Of a stretch of DNA of 64,000 nucleotides, positions 8,242-22,449 are shown piece by piece. Position numbers and translations under genes: made by a program. Source of the stretch: Hydractinia symbiolongicarpus (Eukaryota; Cnidaria; Hydrozoa; Anthoathecata; Hydractiniidae); the NCBI RefSeq assembly GCF_029227915.1, contig NC_079883.1, positions 8,556,001 to 8,620,000 on the forward strand. The letters are read 5' to 3'. Positions within the stretch are counted from its first letter, which is position 1. Each line of letters starts with the position of its first letter. The notes under the pieces were generated by a model. The model made no database searches and was not told the DNA's origin. It worked only from the letters and a program-made list of their open reading frames with translations.

Positions 8242-8719
8242 TTAACAGAATTCAGACAGCTTTAAAAAGAGGCCATAAAATTACCTACTGCTCGTGGAAA
8301 CACCCTAATTAACCAATAGAGTTGCGTCATTACAAAATGTTCCGAACATTTTGTACATTTTTTTAAGTAAAACTGTAGTTTTTTTAAAAATTCGTGGTCT
8401 TAATGTTTCAGTAAGGCAATAAATTTGGCATCGTTGGAATTCGCCAAACCTTCTGCTACTTACTAAAAAAAAAAAAAGTCAAAAGCTTTTGTGTATCAGA
8501 AGATACAGCCGTTTTCCCGTAGCCAAAAAACACAGATTTTATAAAAATGTTAAAGTAATGAGCGTAATGTCATTATGCAGCCAATCAGAAATTACTTTCT
8601 TAGCACCAATCAAATGGTTTGTTTTGAACCTTAGCTGTCAATCAATATGAGAAATAAAACTTTGGCGCGATAGTGCATTTTAGACCGTCTTGTGTATCCG
8701 TACTACATCGACTTCTTAA

Positions 8720-9133
<414 letters not shown>

Positions 9134-9494
9134 GCATCTTACCAAACAAAAAACGGCTATTTTTATAGCCACACATCCATAAAAAATATTACGGCTAGCT
9201 TTTTATATCAAACTTTGTTCTGCTTTCTGTTTAAATTTTATGCTACATAAAAATTTTATGCTACATAAAGTTTGACAATGTTAAAAATATGAAGGGCAAG
9301 AAAAGTAAAAGCAAGAAAATAAGAAATTTAAAAACGAAAATACTTAAACTTAGGGAATCTAATCTTAAAATTACTCTTTTTTAACTGTTTAAGTGACTTA
9401 AACAAGTTTAACTTTGTACCAAGATAATGTTTTTTTGTAAATGTGTGGCTATAAAAATAGCCGTTTGTTAATGTAATAGCCAGATACACACAAA

Positions 9495-10045
9495 TTATTT
9501 TTTTGCGGTCTTCTTTGCTGCCTTTTTGGGAGTCTTTTTGACCTTCTTTGCTGCAGGTTTTTTAGCAACAGGCTTCTTTGTGGGTTTCTTAGCTGCTGGT
9601 TTCTTAGCCGAGGCTTTCTTTGTGGCAGGCTTCTTTGCTGCTTTCTTTGGCGTGCTCTTCTTTGCTGGCTTCTTTTTGGTGTACTTTTCTTTGCAGTAGG
9701 CTTCTTTGCCGTTGGCTTTTTTGCTGCGGCCTTTTTCTTAGGTTTTTCTTTTTTTACCTGACCTAGCTTGAATGATCCAGAAGCACCAGTGCCTTTAGTT
9801 TGAATCAAATCGCCTGATGTTACTCCTCGTTTAAGAGCCATTTTCAGATGATGATCTGAGTTTTCAGCAACTTTGTAATTTGCATGAATATATTTTGTAA
9901 TAGCTTGGCGAGATGAACCACCGCGTTCCTTTAGGGTAGCGATAGCAGCCTTGATCATGTCCACATATTTAGGGTGATCAGCTGTCTTCTTTGCAGCAGG
10001 TTTCTTCTTGGGTGCGATTTTCTTTGGAGAAGCTGCTTCACTCAT
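9495..10045 (-). pseudogene. Linker histone H1 with frameshift (R2)
   Basis: 551 bp instead of 552. A run of six A (coding strand) in the lysine-rich tail is five here (9673..9677), near codon 123. The globular domain is intact. Behind it the frame reads an Arg/Gln-rich tail, misses the normal stop and runs to 9449. It may be a homopolymer sequencing error or a damaged copy. Stem-loop 9447..9462. Confidence 0.85.
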
Positions 10046-10624
10046 TTTTAATGTTTTCTTACAACAATCCAACGATAAACGATGCTTGTTATCACAGTAG
10101 AAGTATACTAAACATTACCGTGTAAATGAGATATAATTTAAGACGGTGCGAAGTATGCGGACGTAAAAGTACCACTCCCGGGAATTGATTTGGCGCGAAA
10201 ACAGAAATGTGTGTTTCTGTACATCGTATAATGTCCGTTTTGGGAGCCGCGACTATGCGAAAGCATGTTAATTTTTATTTGTAGCACGACGCAATAGTCT
10301 GAAAGAGAAGCTGCTGGAGTTTGAGGTCTTCAGCATTACATCTACTCTGTTAATTTGGGCTTCTTCCGCGCCCGTGTTAGGATTTTCATAAAGCGTTCTT
10401 TGGTTTGCGTTGCGTATGTCGGCCTACATCATCGACACGGCCTGTTTCCGGCTATTAGGAGCAATTCATATATTGGGCACTGCGTTTCGACTTTTTTATT
10501 AGACCACAGTAAAAAAATTCACTCACAGAAGTCCCTTTCTTTCATGGCTACAAACACGAAGAATTCTGTCGTAAGTAAAACGAATGCGCAAGCCAAAATA
10601 ACGATGGGGCGAAGTCATAAGCAT

Positions 10625-10697
10625 CGCCCTGTGGCCCAATGGATAAGGCATCTGACTACGAATCAGGGGATTCCAGGTTCGACTCCTGGCAGGGTCG
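10625..10697 (+). tRNA. tRNA-Arg(ACG), first-base variant (R2)
   Basis: Same as the reference except that base 1 is C instead of G, giving a C-C mismatch with base 72. A and B boxes and anticodon are unchanged. One of three such type B copies. Confidence 0.93.
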
Positions 10698-10837
10698 CAC
10701 TGTCGCATTTCGGCTGCATGGTCTACTGTGTAACGCGCGCGCACGTTCTGGCGTAATGCGTTGATAAACGGAATGTACGCAGTCATATTGGAAAGTAATA
10801 TCACGCACTTAGTATCGTCGCCTTTGTTAGCATTCAT

Positions 10838-10934
10838 GTAAGTTACCATCCACTCGCTACAGTCGCTCTCCATCCTACGGCTAAATCAACAGCCGTGATT
10901 TTTACTATGTCGCCGTCCATCCGTACGCGGTGAC
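10838..10934 (+). other. Structured segment in tRNA-U2 spacer
   Basis: In order: GTAAGT (10838..10843, donor-like), hairpin ACGGCT-AAATCAAC-AGCCGT (10877..10896), GATTTTTACTAT (Sm-like, or a Pol III T5 stop), and a stem GTCGCCG/CGGTGAC (10909..10934). The same segment is present in every unit. It could be an uncharacterised small RNA, a tRNA transcript tail or simply U2 upstream DNA. Confidence 0.3.
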
Positions 10935-11019
10935 AGTTGTAAGCTTTACAGTAACGTGACATGCTCCACAAGCAGTTACGGTGTGTGGACGATGCCTATC
11001 ATGGCAACGCTTGTTCTTT

Positions 11020-11206
11020 ATCGCTTCTCGGCCTAATGGCTAAGATCAAGTGTAGTATCTGTTCTTATCAGTTTAATATCTGGTAGGCCATTCTCTGAAT
11101 GGTCAGTATATTAATCTGATTTTTGGCCTTGGGTCATGGAGGTGGATTCATTCACGCCGTGACCACGGGTTGCCTTGGTGTTGCACTATTACCGATGGCG
11201 GCCCAC
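11020..11206 (+). ncRNA. U2 snRNA (R2)
   Basis: Matches the reference at 2546..2732 in length and conserved blocks. The proximal-element motif CCACAAGCAGTTA starts 54 bases upstream. Confidence 0.96.
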
Positions 11207-11396
11207 ATAAGCAATAAAAGAATAATAGCAGTCCTCTTTCCGACGGCACTCTGCATAGTCTACGGCGGGAACAAAACGCGTACACTGGGGGAGAATACAG
11301 CCTATGCCCCGCGACACGGCAGTTTATAACACACTCAAGCCACAAGCATTAACAAACTTTGAAGGGTACCCTCATGCTACGGTGCAGTTCCAACTC

Positions 11397-11561
11397 ATAC
11401 TTACCTGACGGGGAAGTAAAGACTGATCAATGAGGGTTTTCTTCCAGAGTGAGGCTCTTGCATTGCACTACGCTTGGGCTGACCTCTGCGATTACTGCAA
11501 ACGTCAGTAACTCGACCGTACAATTTCTGGTAGTGGGGGCCTGCGTCCGCGCTCGCCCCCT
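11397..11561 (+). ncRNA. U1 snRNA (R2)
   Basis: Matches 2191..2355; starts ATACTTACCTG. The motif CCACAAGCATTA starts 57 bases upstream. Confidence 0.96.
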
Positions 11562-11911
11562 CCTTAAGTCAAAATGAATGAGCTTAGAAAAGTTGCGCGG
11601 CCAAATGTCGGTGGTGACTTAAACGCTAAGGTAAAACCTCGCTTGGCTGTTACGAAACGTGATTGCGATATAAGTCCTCGGAAGGCGGCGGAATTTTATT
11701 TTATTTGCCATTCCGTCAGGGTTATTGGATGATCGGCAATAGATCGAGTTTGTATGCATTTGAAAGCTCTTTTTTCTCGTACTATCACCTGAAAATGTCG
11801 TAGGAAAATGTCATAGGAAACACTTTCAACAACCGCCACGTTCCTTAATTGTTATAACAAGAAATATATCACAGCACCATTGAAATGAAAAGGCAACAAA
11901 TGAAAATGAAA

Positions 11912-12030
11912 AGCCTACGACACCGGGAGTTCCCAGGCGGTCCCCCATCCAAGTACTATCCCGGCCCGACGATGCTTAACTTCCGTGATCAGACGAGAAC
12001 GGGTGTGTTCATCGTGGTATGGCCGTAGAC
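11912..12030 (-). rRNA. 5S rRNA with duplicated 3' flank (R2)
   Basis: The gene equals the reference. Behind it 22 additional bp (within about 11876..11898) repeat the CTTTTCATTT-type flank imperfectly, so two T-run stops are present. Confidence 0.96.
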
Positions 12031-12227
12031 ATTAGTAGGGGCAAATACGTGCAATTTATTTTGACGTTGTGATCAAATTTTTTTATTTAATTTCTTTGAG
12101 TTACTTAGGACAAGGCGTATGCATGGATTATCTATTAGACTTTAAGGTTATAGTTTTGTGAAAAAAACAATGTTTTTTTAAAGATGTGTGGCTATAAAAA
12201 TAGCCGTTGTTTTCTGAGTGTAGCGGT

Positions 12228-12608
12228 TTACTTCTTCTGTCCTTTGTCGTTCTTCTTTGGGAGTAAGACAGCTTGAATGTTTGGCAAAACACCACCAGCT
12301 GCAATGGTTACACCGCTCAAAAGTTTGTTTAATTCTTCATCATTACGAACAGCCAATTGTAAATGTCTTGGAATAATCCTAGCTTTTTTGTTGTCTCTTG
12401 CTGCGTTACCAGCCAACTCCAATATCTCAGCAGATAAATATTCCAAGACGGCTGCTAAGTAAACTGGTGCTCCAGATCCAATTCGGTTAGCATAGTGCCC
12501 TCTACGAAGGAATCTATGCACTCTACCGACTGGAAATTGAAGTCCAGCTCTTGAGGATCTTGTCTTGGCTTTAGCCTTAGCTTTTCCACCTTTTCCACGT
12601 CCAGACAT
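12228..12608 (-). CDS. Histone H2A (R2)
   Basis: Protein identical to 1166..1546. Stem-loop 12190..12205. 284 bp to the divergent H2B start. Confidence 0.98.
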   Translation of the reverse strand: MSGRGKGGKAKAKAKTRSSRAGLQFPVGRVHRFLRRGHYANRIGSGAPVYLAAVLEYLSAEILELAGNAARDNKKARIIPRHLQLAVRNDEELNKLLSGVTIAAGGVLPNIQAVLLPKKNDKGQKK

Positions 12609-12892
12609 AACTGCGATTTGATTTGTAAGTTAATACAAAAACGTACGAATATTTAACGTAAGTGTTAACGAAATAAACTTTACTCGTTTTTTCATCATAA
12701 AAATAGGATCGAAATCATGTTTTTTTAACCAATCATAATTAAGTATTAAACAAAAGATTTTTTTTTTAACCAATTAAATTGCGTATCGGCGTTTTCGGAT
12801 CGAATTCGATCCGATTTTTTTACTTATAAACAAAAAGTTTTGACTTGCAGTTTAATGCTTATTTACAAGTTAAGTAGCAAAAATTTTTAACC

Positions 12893-13297
12893 ATGTCTGA
12901 CGCAGCAGCTAAAGGAGGAAAACAGGCACCTAAAGTAGCCAAGAAAGGTGAAAAAAGAGCCGGCAAAAAAGGAGGAAAGATTGGTGGAACTGGTGAAAAG
13001 AAACGCAAGAGAAAGAGAAAGGAAAGTTATGCTATTTACATCTACAATGTTTTGAAACAAGTTCACCCAGATGTCGGAGTTTCAAGCAAAGCTATGAGCA
13101 TCATGAACTCATTTGTCAACGACATCTTTGAGCGCATTGCTTCCGAAGCTTCGCGTTTGGCTCTTCAAAACAAAAAGTCGACCATCTCTTCTCGTGAAAT
13201 TCAAACCGCAGTACGTCTTCTCTTGCCTGGAGAACTTGCAAAACACGCAGTCAGTGAAGGAACAAAAGCCGTCACAAAATACACAAGCAGCAAGTAA
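12893..13297 (+). CDS. Histone H2B (R3)
   Basis: Protein identical to 477..881. Stem-loop 13321..13336. First complete H2B right of the gap. Confidence 0.98.
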   Translation: MSDAAAKGGKQAPKVAKKGEKRAGKKGGKIGGTGEKKRKRKRKESYAIYIYNVLKQVHPDVGVSSKAMSIMNSFVNDIFERIASEASRLALQNKKSTISSREIQTAVRLLLPGELAKHAVSEGTKAVTKYTSSK

Positions 13298-13759
13298 ACC
13301 AACGTCTACCAAACACAAACGGTCTTTTTTAAGACCACACATCTTTAAAAAAACATTTACTTGGCGTCACTACAAGTTAACCGAAGTTAATAAAACTTCT
13401 AAATAATGTGCTTAAGAACACTAGCCTACATTTAAAATACTTCCCCATGTGTGTGTGTGGATTAGCTTCACTTTTCATACGTATTATTAGCTGTACTTGC
13501 AGAAAAGACAAGTACATTGATCCATGTTATTGCTTACATTTAACTTAACCCAGCTTTTCACGGAAACACTCCCAGGCAAATTAACCCTACAAAGTATTTC
13601 TAAATTTTTTTTGTGTCATATATGACATAGTATCGTATAGCAATAAATGTAACTGTGACAAGACTTTACACATTGTGTAATTTGGAAGCGTGCACAAAGT
13701 AATGTTTTAAAAGATTTGTGGCTATAAAAATAGCCGTTTTTGTTGAGCAATGACAACGC

Positions 13760-14116
<357 letters not shown>

Positions 14117-14594
14117 TTAACAGAATTCAGACAGCTTTAAAAAGAGGCCATAAAATTACCTACTGCTCGTGGAAACACCCTAATTAACCAATAGAGTTGC
14201 GTCATTACAAAATGTTCCGAACATTTTGTACATTTTTTTAAGTAAAACTGTAGTTTTTTTAAAAATTCGTGGTCTTAATGTTTCAGTAAGGCAATAAATT
14301 TGGCATCGTTGGAATTCGCCAAACCTTCTGCTACTTACTAAAAAAAAAAAAAGTCAAAAGCTTTTGTGTATCAGAAGATACAGCCGTTTTCCCGTAGCCA
14401 AAAAACACAGATTTTATAAAAATGTTAAAGTAATGAGCGTAATGTCATTATGCAGCCAATCAGAAATTACTTTCTTAGCACCAATCAAATGGTTTGTTTT
14501 GAACCTTAGCTGTCAATCAATATGAGAAATAAAACTTTGGCGCGATAGTGCATTTTAGACCGTCTTGTGTATCCGTACTACATCGACTTCTTAA

Positions 14595-15008
<414 letters not shown>

Positions 15009-15369
15009 GCATCTTACCAAACAAAAAACGGCTATTTTTATAGCCACACATCCATAAAAAATATTACGGCTAGCTTTTTATATCAAACTTTGTTCTGCTT
15101 TCTGTTTAAATTTTATGCTACATAAAAATTTTATGCTACATAAAGTTTGACAATGTTAAAAATATGAAGGGCAAGAAAAGTAAAAGCAAGAAAATAAGAA
15201 ATTTAAAAACGAAAATACTTAAACTTAGGGAATCTAATCTTAAAATTACTCTTTTTTAACTGTTTAAGTGACTTAAACAAGTTTAACTTTGTACCAAGAT
15301 AATGTTTTTTTGTAAATGTGTGGCTATAAAAATAGCCGTTTGTTAATGTAATAGCCAGATACACACAAA

Positions 15370-15921
15370 TTATTTTTTTGCGGTCTTCTTTGCTGCCTTT
15401 TTGGGAGTCTTTTTGACCTTCTTTGCTGCAGGTTTTTTAGCAACAGGCTTCTTTGTGGGTTTCTTAGCTGCTGGTTTCTTAGCCGAGGCTTTCTTTGTGG
15501 CAGGCTTCTTTGCTGCTTTCTTTGGCGTGCTCTTCTTTGCTGGCTTCTTTTTTGGTGTACTTTTCTTTGCAGTAGGCTTCTTTGCCGTTGGCTTTTTTGC
15601 TGCGGCCTTTTTCTTAGGTTTTTCTTTTTTTACCTGACCTAGCTTGAATGATCCAGAAGCACCAGTGCCTTTAGTTTGAATCAAATCGCCTGATGTTACT
15701 CCTCGTTTAAGAGCCATTTTCAGATGATGATCTGAGTTTTCAGCAACTTTGTAATTTGCATGAATATATTTTGTAATAGCTTGGCGAGATGAACCACCGC
15801 GTTCCTTTAGGGTAGCGATAGCAGCCTTGATCATGTCCACATATTTAGGGTGATCAGCTGTCTTCTTTGCAGCAGGTTTCTTCTTGGGTGCGATTTTCTT
15901 TGGAGAAGCTGCTTCACTCAT
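15370..15921 (-). CDS. Linker histone H1 (R3)
   Basis: Intact 183-residue protein, identical to 3707..4258; it carries the six-A run lost in R2. Stem-loop 15322..15337. Confidence 0.97.
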   Translation of the reverse strand: MSEAASPKKIAPKKKPAAKKTADHPKYVDMIKAAIATLKERGGSSRQAITKYIHANYKVAENSDHHLKMALKRGVTSGDLIQTKGTGASGSFKLGQVKKEKPKKKAAAKKPTAKKPTAKKSTPKKKPAKKSTPKKAAKKPATKKASAKKPAAKKPTKKPVAKKPAAKKVKKTPKKAAKKTAKK

Positions 15922-16500
15922 TTTTAATGTTTTCTTACAACAATCCAACGATAAACGATGCTTGTTATCACAGTAGAAGTATACTAAACATTACCGTGTA
16001 AATGAGATATAATTTAAGACGGTGCGAAGTATGCGGACGTAAAAGTACCACTCCCGGGAATTGATTTGGCGCGAAAACAGAAATGTGTGTTTCTGTACAT
16101 CGTATAATGTCCGTTTTGGGAGCCGCGACTATGCGAAAGCATGTTAATTTTTATTTGTAGCACGACGCAATAGTCTGAAAGAGAAGCTGCTGGAGTTTGA
16201 GGTCTTCAGCATTACATCTACTCTGTTAATTTGGGCTTCTTCCGCGCCCGTGTTAGGATTTTCATAAAGCGTTCTTTGGTTTGCGTTGCGTATGTCGGCC
16301 TACATCATCGACACGGCCTGTTTCCGGCTATTAGGAGCAATTCATATATTGGGCACTGCGTTTCGACTTTTTTATTAGACCACAGTAAAAAAATTCACTC
16401 ACAGAAGTCCCTTTCTTTCATGGCTACAAACACGAAGAATTCTGTCGTAAGTAAAACGAATGCGCAAGCCAAAATAACGATGGGGCGAAGTCATAAGCAT

Positions 16501-16573
16501 CGCCCTGTGGCCCAATGGATAAGGCATCTGACTACGAATCAGGGGATTCCAGGTTCGACTCCTGGCAGGGTCG
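16501..16573 (+). tRNA. tRNA-Arg(ACG), first-base variant (R3)
   Basis: C at position 1 as in R2; otherwise equal to the reference. Confidence 0.93.
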
Positions 16574-16895
16574 CACTGTCGCATTTCGGCTGCATGGTCT
16601 ACTGTGTAACGCGCGCGCACGTTCTGGCGTAATGCGTTGATAAACGGAATGTACGCAGTCATATTGGAAAGTAATATCACGCACTTAGTATCGTCGCCTT
16701 TGTTAGCATTCATGTAAGTTACCATCCACTCGCTACAGTCGCTCTCCATCCTACGGCTAAATCAACAGCCGTGATTTTTACTATGTCGCCGTCCATCCGT
16801 ACGCGGTGACAGTTGTAAGCTTTACAGTAACGTGACATGCTCCACAAGCAGTTACGGTGTGTGGACGATGCCTATCATGGCAACGCTTGTTCTTT

Positions 16896-17082
16896 ATCGC
16901 TTCTCGGCCTAATGGCTAAGATCAAGTGTAGTATCTGTTCTTATCAGTTTAATATCTGGTAGGCCATTCTCTGAATGGTCAGTATATTAATCTGATTTTT
17001 GGCCTTGGGTCATGGAGGTGGATTCATTCACGCCGTGACCACGGGTTGCCTTGGTGTTGCACTATTACCGATGGCGGCCCAC
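16896..17082 (+). ncRNA. U2 snRNA (R3)
   Basis: 187 nt without the 48-bp duplication seen in R4. Confidence 0.96.
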
Positions 17083-17272
17083 ATAAGCAATAAAAGAATA
17101 ATAGCAGTCCTCTTTCCGACGGCACTCTGCATAGTCTACGGCGGGAACAAAACGCGTACACTGGGGGAGAATACAGCCTATGCCCCGCGACACGGCAGTT
17201 TATAACACACTCAAGCCACAAGCATTAACAAACTTTGAAGGGTACCCTCATGCTACGGTGCAGTTCCAACTC

Positions 17273-17437
17273 ATACTTACCTGACGGGGAAGTAAAGACT
17301 GATCAATGAGGGTTTTCTTCCAGAGTGAGGCTCTTGCATTGCACTACGCTTGGGCTGACCTCTGCGATTACTGCAAACGTCAGTAACTCGACCGTACAAT
17401 TTCTGGTAGTGGGGGCCTGCGTCCGCGCTCGCCCCCT
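17273..17437 (+). ncRNA. U1 snRNA (R3)
   Basis: Same sequence blocks as the reference U1; intact 5' ATACTTACCTG and Sm site. Confidence 0.96.
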
Positions 17438-17787
17438 CCTTAAGTCAAAATGAATGAGCTTAGAAAAGTTGCGCGGCCAAATGTCGGTGGTGACTTAAAC
17501 GCTAAGGTAAAACCTCGCTTGGCTGTTACGAAACGTGATTGCGATATAAGTCCTCGGAAGGCGGCGGAATTTTATTTTATTTGCCATTCCGTCAGGGTTA
17601 TTGGATGATCGGCAATAGATCGAGTTTGTATGCATTTGAAAGCTCTTTTTTCTCGTACTATCACCTGAAAATGTCGTAGGAAAATGTCATAGGAAACACT
17701 TTCAACAACCGCCACGTTCCTTAATTGTTATAACAAGAAATATATCACAGCACCATTGAAATGAAAAGGCAACAAATGAAAATGAAA

Positions 17788-17906
17788 AGCCTACGACACC
17801 GGGAGTTCCCAGGCGGTCCCCCATCCAAGTACTATCCCGGCCCGACGATGCTTAACTTCCGTGATCAGACGAGAACGGGTGTGTTCATCGTGGTATGGCC
17901 GTAGAC
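17788..17906 (-). rRNA. 5S rRNA with duplicated 3' flank (R3)
   Basis: As in R2, with the extra 22 bp behind it; upstream flank AGGGGCAAAT is the type B form. Confidence 0.96.
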
Positions 17907-18103
17907 ATTAGTAGGGGCAAATACGTGCAATTTATTTTGACGTTGTGATCAAATTTTTTTATTTAATTTCTTTGAGTTACTTAGGACAAGGCGTATGCAT
18001 GGATTATCTATTAGACTTTAAGGTTATAGTTTTGTGAAAAAAACAATGTTTTTTTAAAGATGTGTGGCTATAAAAATAGCCGTTGTTTTCTGAGTGTAGC
18101 GGT

Positions 18104-18484
18104 TTACTTCTTCTGTCCTTTGTCGTTCTTCTTTGGGAGTAAGACAGCTTGAATGTTTGGCAAAACACCACCAGCTGCAATGGTTACACCGCTCAAAAGT
18201 TTGTTTAATTCTTCATCATTACGAACAGCCAATTGTAAATGTCTTGGAATAATCCTAGCTTTTTTGTTGTCTCTTGCTGCGTTACCAGCCAACTCCAATA
18301 TCTCAGCAGATAAATATTCCAAGACGGCTGCTAAGTAAACTGGTGCTCCAGATCCAATTCGGTTAGCATAGTGCCCTCTACGAAGGAATCTATGCACTCT
18401 ACCGACTGGAAATTGAAGTCCAGCTCTTGAGGATCTTGTCTTGGCTTTAGCCTTAGCTTTTCCACCTTTTCCACGTCCAGACAT
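18104..18484 (-). CDS. Histone H2A (R3)
   Basis: Protein identical to the reference. Stem-loop 18066..18081. Confidence 0.98.
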   Translation of the reverse strand: MSGRGKGGKAKAKAKTRSSRAGLQFPVGRVHRFLRRGHYANRIGSGAPVYLAAVLEYLSAEILELAGNAARDNKKARIIPRHLQLAVRNDEELNKLLSGVTIAAGGVLPNIQAVLLPKKNDKGQKK

Positions 18485-18768
18485 AACTGCGATTTGATTT
18501 GTAAGTTAATACAAAAACGTACGAATATTTAACGTAAGTGTTAACGAAATAAACTTTACTCGTTTTTTCATCATAAAAATAGGATCGAAATCATGTTTTT
18601 TTAACCAATCATAATTAAGTATTAAACAAAAGATTTTTTTTTTAACCAATTAAATTGCGTATCGGCGTTTTCGGATCGAATTCGATCCGATTTTTTTACT
18701 TATAAACAAAAAGTTTTGACTTGCAGTTTAATGCTTATTTACAAGTTAAGTAGCAAAAATTTTTAACC

Positions 18769-19173
18769 ATGTCTGACGCAGCAGCTAAAGGAGGAAAACA
18801 GGCACCTAAAGTAGCCAAGAAAGGTGAAAAAAGAGCCGGCAAAAAAGGAGGAAAGATTGGTGGAACTGGTGAAAAGAAACGCAAGAGAAAGAGAAAGGAA
18901 AGTTATGCTATTTACATCTACAATGTTTTGAAACAAGTTCACCCAGATGTCGGAGTTTCAAGCAAAGCTATGAGCATCATGAACTCATTTGTCAACGACA
19001 TCTTTGAGCGCATTGCTTCCGAAGCTTCGCGTTTGGCTCTTCAAAACAAAAAGTCGACCATCTCTTCTCGTGAAATTCAAACCGCAGTACGTCTTCTCTT
19101 GCCTGGAGAACTTGCAAAACACGCAGTCAGTGAAGGAACAAAAGCCGTCACAAAATACACAAGCAGCAAGTAA
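18769..19173 (+). CDS. Histone H2B (R4)
   Basis: Protein identical to the reference. Stem-loop 19197..19212. Still in a type B context (five GT repeats behind it). Confidence 0.98.
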   Translation: MSDAAAKGGKQAPKVAKKGEKRAGKKGGKIGGTGEKKRKRKRKESYAIYIYNVLKQVHPDVGVSSKAMSIMNSFVNDIFERIASEASRLALQNKKSTISSREIQTAVRLLLPGELAKHAVSEGTKAVTKYTSSK

Positions 19174-19635
19174 ACCAACGTCTACCAAACACAAACGGTC
19201 TTTTTTAAGACCACACATCTTTAAAAAAACATTTACTTGGCGTCACTACAAGTTAACCGAAGTTAATAAAACTTCTAAATAATGTGCTTAAGAACACTAG
19301 CCTACATTTAAAATACTTCCCCATGTGTGTGTGTGGATTAGCTTCACTTTTCATACGTATTATTAGCTGTACTTGCAGAAAAGACAAGTACATTGATCCA
19401 TGTTATTGCTTACATTTAACTTAACCCAGCTTTTCACGGAAACACTCCCAGGCAAATTAACCCTACAAAGTATTTCTAAATTTTTTTTGTGTCATATATG
19501 ACATAGTATCGTATAGCAATAAATGTAACTGTGACAAGACTTTACACATTGTGTAATTTGGAAGCGTGCACAAAGTAATGTTTTAAAAGATTTGTGGCTA
19601 TAAAAATAGCCGTTTTTGTTGAGCAATGACAACGC

Positions 19636-19992
<357 letters not shown>

Positions 19993-20470
19993 TTAACAGA
20001 ATTCAGACAGCTTTAAAAAGAGGCCATAAAATTACCTACTGCTCGTGGAAACACCCTAATTAACCAATAGAGTTGCGTCATTACAAAATGTTCCGAACAT
20101 TTTGTACATTTTTTTAAGTAAAACTGTAGTTTTTTTAAAAATTCGTGGTCTTAATGTTTCAGTAAGGCAATAAATTTGGCATCGTTGGAATTCGCCAAAC
20201 CTTCTGCTACTTACTAAAAAAAAAAAAAGTCAAAAGCTTTTGTGTATCAGAAGATACAGCCGTTTTCCCGTAGCCAAAAAACACAGATTTTATAAAAATG
20301 TTAAAGTAATGAGCGTAATGTCATTATGCAGCCAATCAGAAATTACTTTCTTAGCACCAATCAAATGGTTTGTTTTGAACCTTAGCTGTCAATCAATATG
20401 AGAAATAAAACTTTGGCGCGATAGTGCATTTTAGACCGTCTTGTGTATCCGTACTACATCGACTTCTTAA

Positions 20471-20884
<414 letters not shown>

Positions 20885-21245
20885 GCATCTTACCAAACAA
20901 AAAACGGCTATTTTTATAGCCACACATCCATAAAAAATATTACGGCTAGCTTTTTATATCAAACTTTGTTCTGCTTTCTGTTTAAATTTTATGCTACATA
21001 AAAATTTTATGCTACATAAAGTTTGACAATGTTAAAAATATGAAGGGCAAGAAAAGTAAAAGCAAGAAAATAAGAAATTTAAAAACGAAAATACTTAAAC
21101 TTAGGGAATCTAATCTTAAAATTACTCTTTTTTAACTGTTTAAGTGACTTAAACAAGTTTAACTTTGTACCAAGATAATGTTTTTTTGTAAATGTGTGGC
21201 TATAAAAATAGCCGTTTGTTAATGTAATAGCCAGATACACACAAA

Positions 21246-21797
21246 TTATTTTTTTGCGGTCTTCTTTGCTGCCTTTTTGGGAGTCTTTTTGACCTTCTTT
21301 GCTGCAGGTTTTTTAGCAACAGGCTTCTTTGTGGGTTTCTTAGCTGCTGGTTTCTTAGCCGAGGCTTTCTTTGTGGCAGGCTTCTTTGCTGCTTTCTTTG
21401 GCGTGCTCTTCTTTGCTGGCTTCTTTTTTGGTGTACTTTTCTTTGCAGTAGGCTTCTTTGCCGTTGGCTTTTTTGCTGCGGCCTTTTTCTTAGGTTTTTC
21501 TTTTTTTACCTGACCTAGCTTGAATGATCCAGAAGCACCAGTGCCTTTAGTTTGAATCAAATCGCCTGATGTTACTCCTCGTTTAAGAGCCATTTTCAGA
21601 TGATGATCTGAGTTTTCAGCAACTTTGTAATTTGCATGAATATATTTTGTAATAGCTTGGCGAGATGAACCACCGCGTTCCTTTAGGGTAGCGATAGCAG
21701 CCTTGATCATGTCCACATATTTAGGGTGATCAGCTGTCTTCTTTGCAGCAGGTTTCTTCTTGGGTGCGATTTTCTTTGGAGAAGCTGCTTCACTCAT
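21246..21797 (-). CDS. Linker histone H1 (R4)
   Basis: Intact, identical protein. Stem-loop 21198..21213. One private T-to-A change lies upstream near 21985. Confidence 0.97.
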   Translation of the reverse strand: MSEAASPKKIAPKKKPAAKKTADHPKYVDMIKAAIATLKERGGSSRQAITKYIHANYKVAENSDHHLKMALKRGVTSGDLIQTKGTGASGSFKLGQVKKEKPKKKAAAKKPTAKKPTAKKSTPKKKPAKKSTPKKAAKKPATKKASAKKPAAKKPTKKPVAKKPAAKKVKKTPKKAAKKTAKK

Positions 21798-22376
21798 TTT
21801 TAATGTTTTCTTACAACAATCCAACGATAAACGATGCTTGTTATCACAGTAGAAGTATACTAAACATTACCGTGTAAATGAGATATAATTTAAGACGGTG
21901 CGAAGTATGCGGACGTAAAAGTACCACTCCCGGGAATTGATTTGGCGCGAAAACAGAAATGTGTGTTTCTGTACATCGTATAATGACCGTTTTGGGAGCC
22001 GCGACTATGCGAAAGCATGTTAATTTTTATTTGTAGCACGACGCAATAGTCTGAAAGAGAAGCTGCTGGAGTTTGAGGTCTTCAGCATTACATCTACTCT
22101 GTTAATTTGGGCTTCTTCCGCGCCCGTGTTAGGATTTTCATAAAGCGTTCTTTGGTTTGCGTTGCGTATGTCGGCCTACATCATCGACACGGCCTGTTTC
22201 CGGCTATTAGGAGCAATTCATATATTGGGCACTGCGTTTCGACTTTTTTATTAGACCACAGTAAAAAAATTCACTCACAGAAGTCCCTTTCTTTCATGGC
22301 TACAAACACGAAGAATTCTGTCGTAAGTAAAACGAATGCGCAAGCCAAAATAACGATGGGGCGAAGTCATAAGCAT

Positions 22377-22449
22377 CGCCCTGTGGCCCAATGGATAAGG
22401 CATCTGACTACGAATCAGGGGATTCCAGGTTCGACTCCTGGCAGGGTCG
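22377..22449 (+). tRNA. tRNA-Arg(ACG), first-base variant (R4)
   Basis: Last copy with C at position 1. All tRNA copies to the right have G. Confidence 0.93.

Noticed and set aside
10838-10934. U4, U5, U6 or U7 snRNA in the spacers
   Set aside because: None of the hallmark sequences (U5 loop CGCCTTTTACT, U6 ACAGAGA, U4 AGCTTTGCGC, U7 AATTTGTCTAG) was found in the unit.
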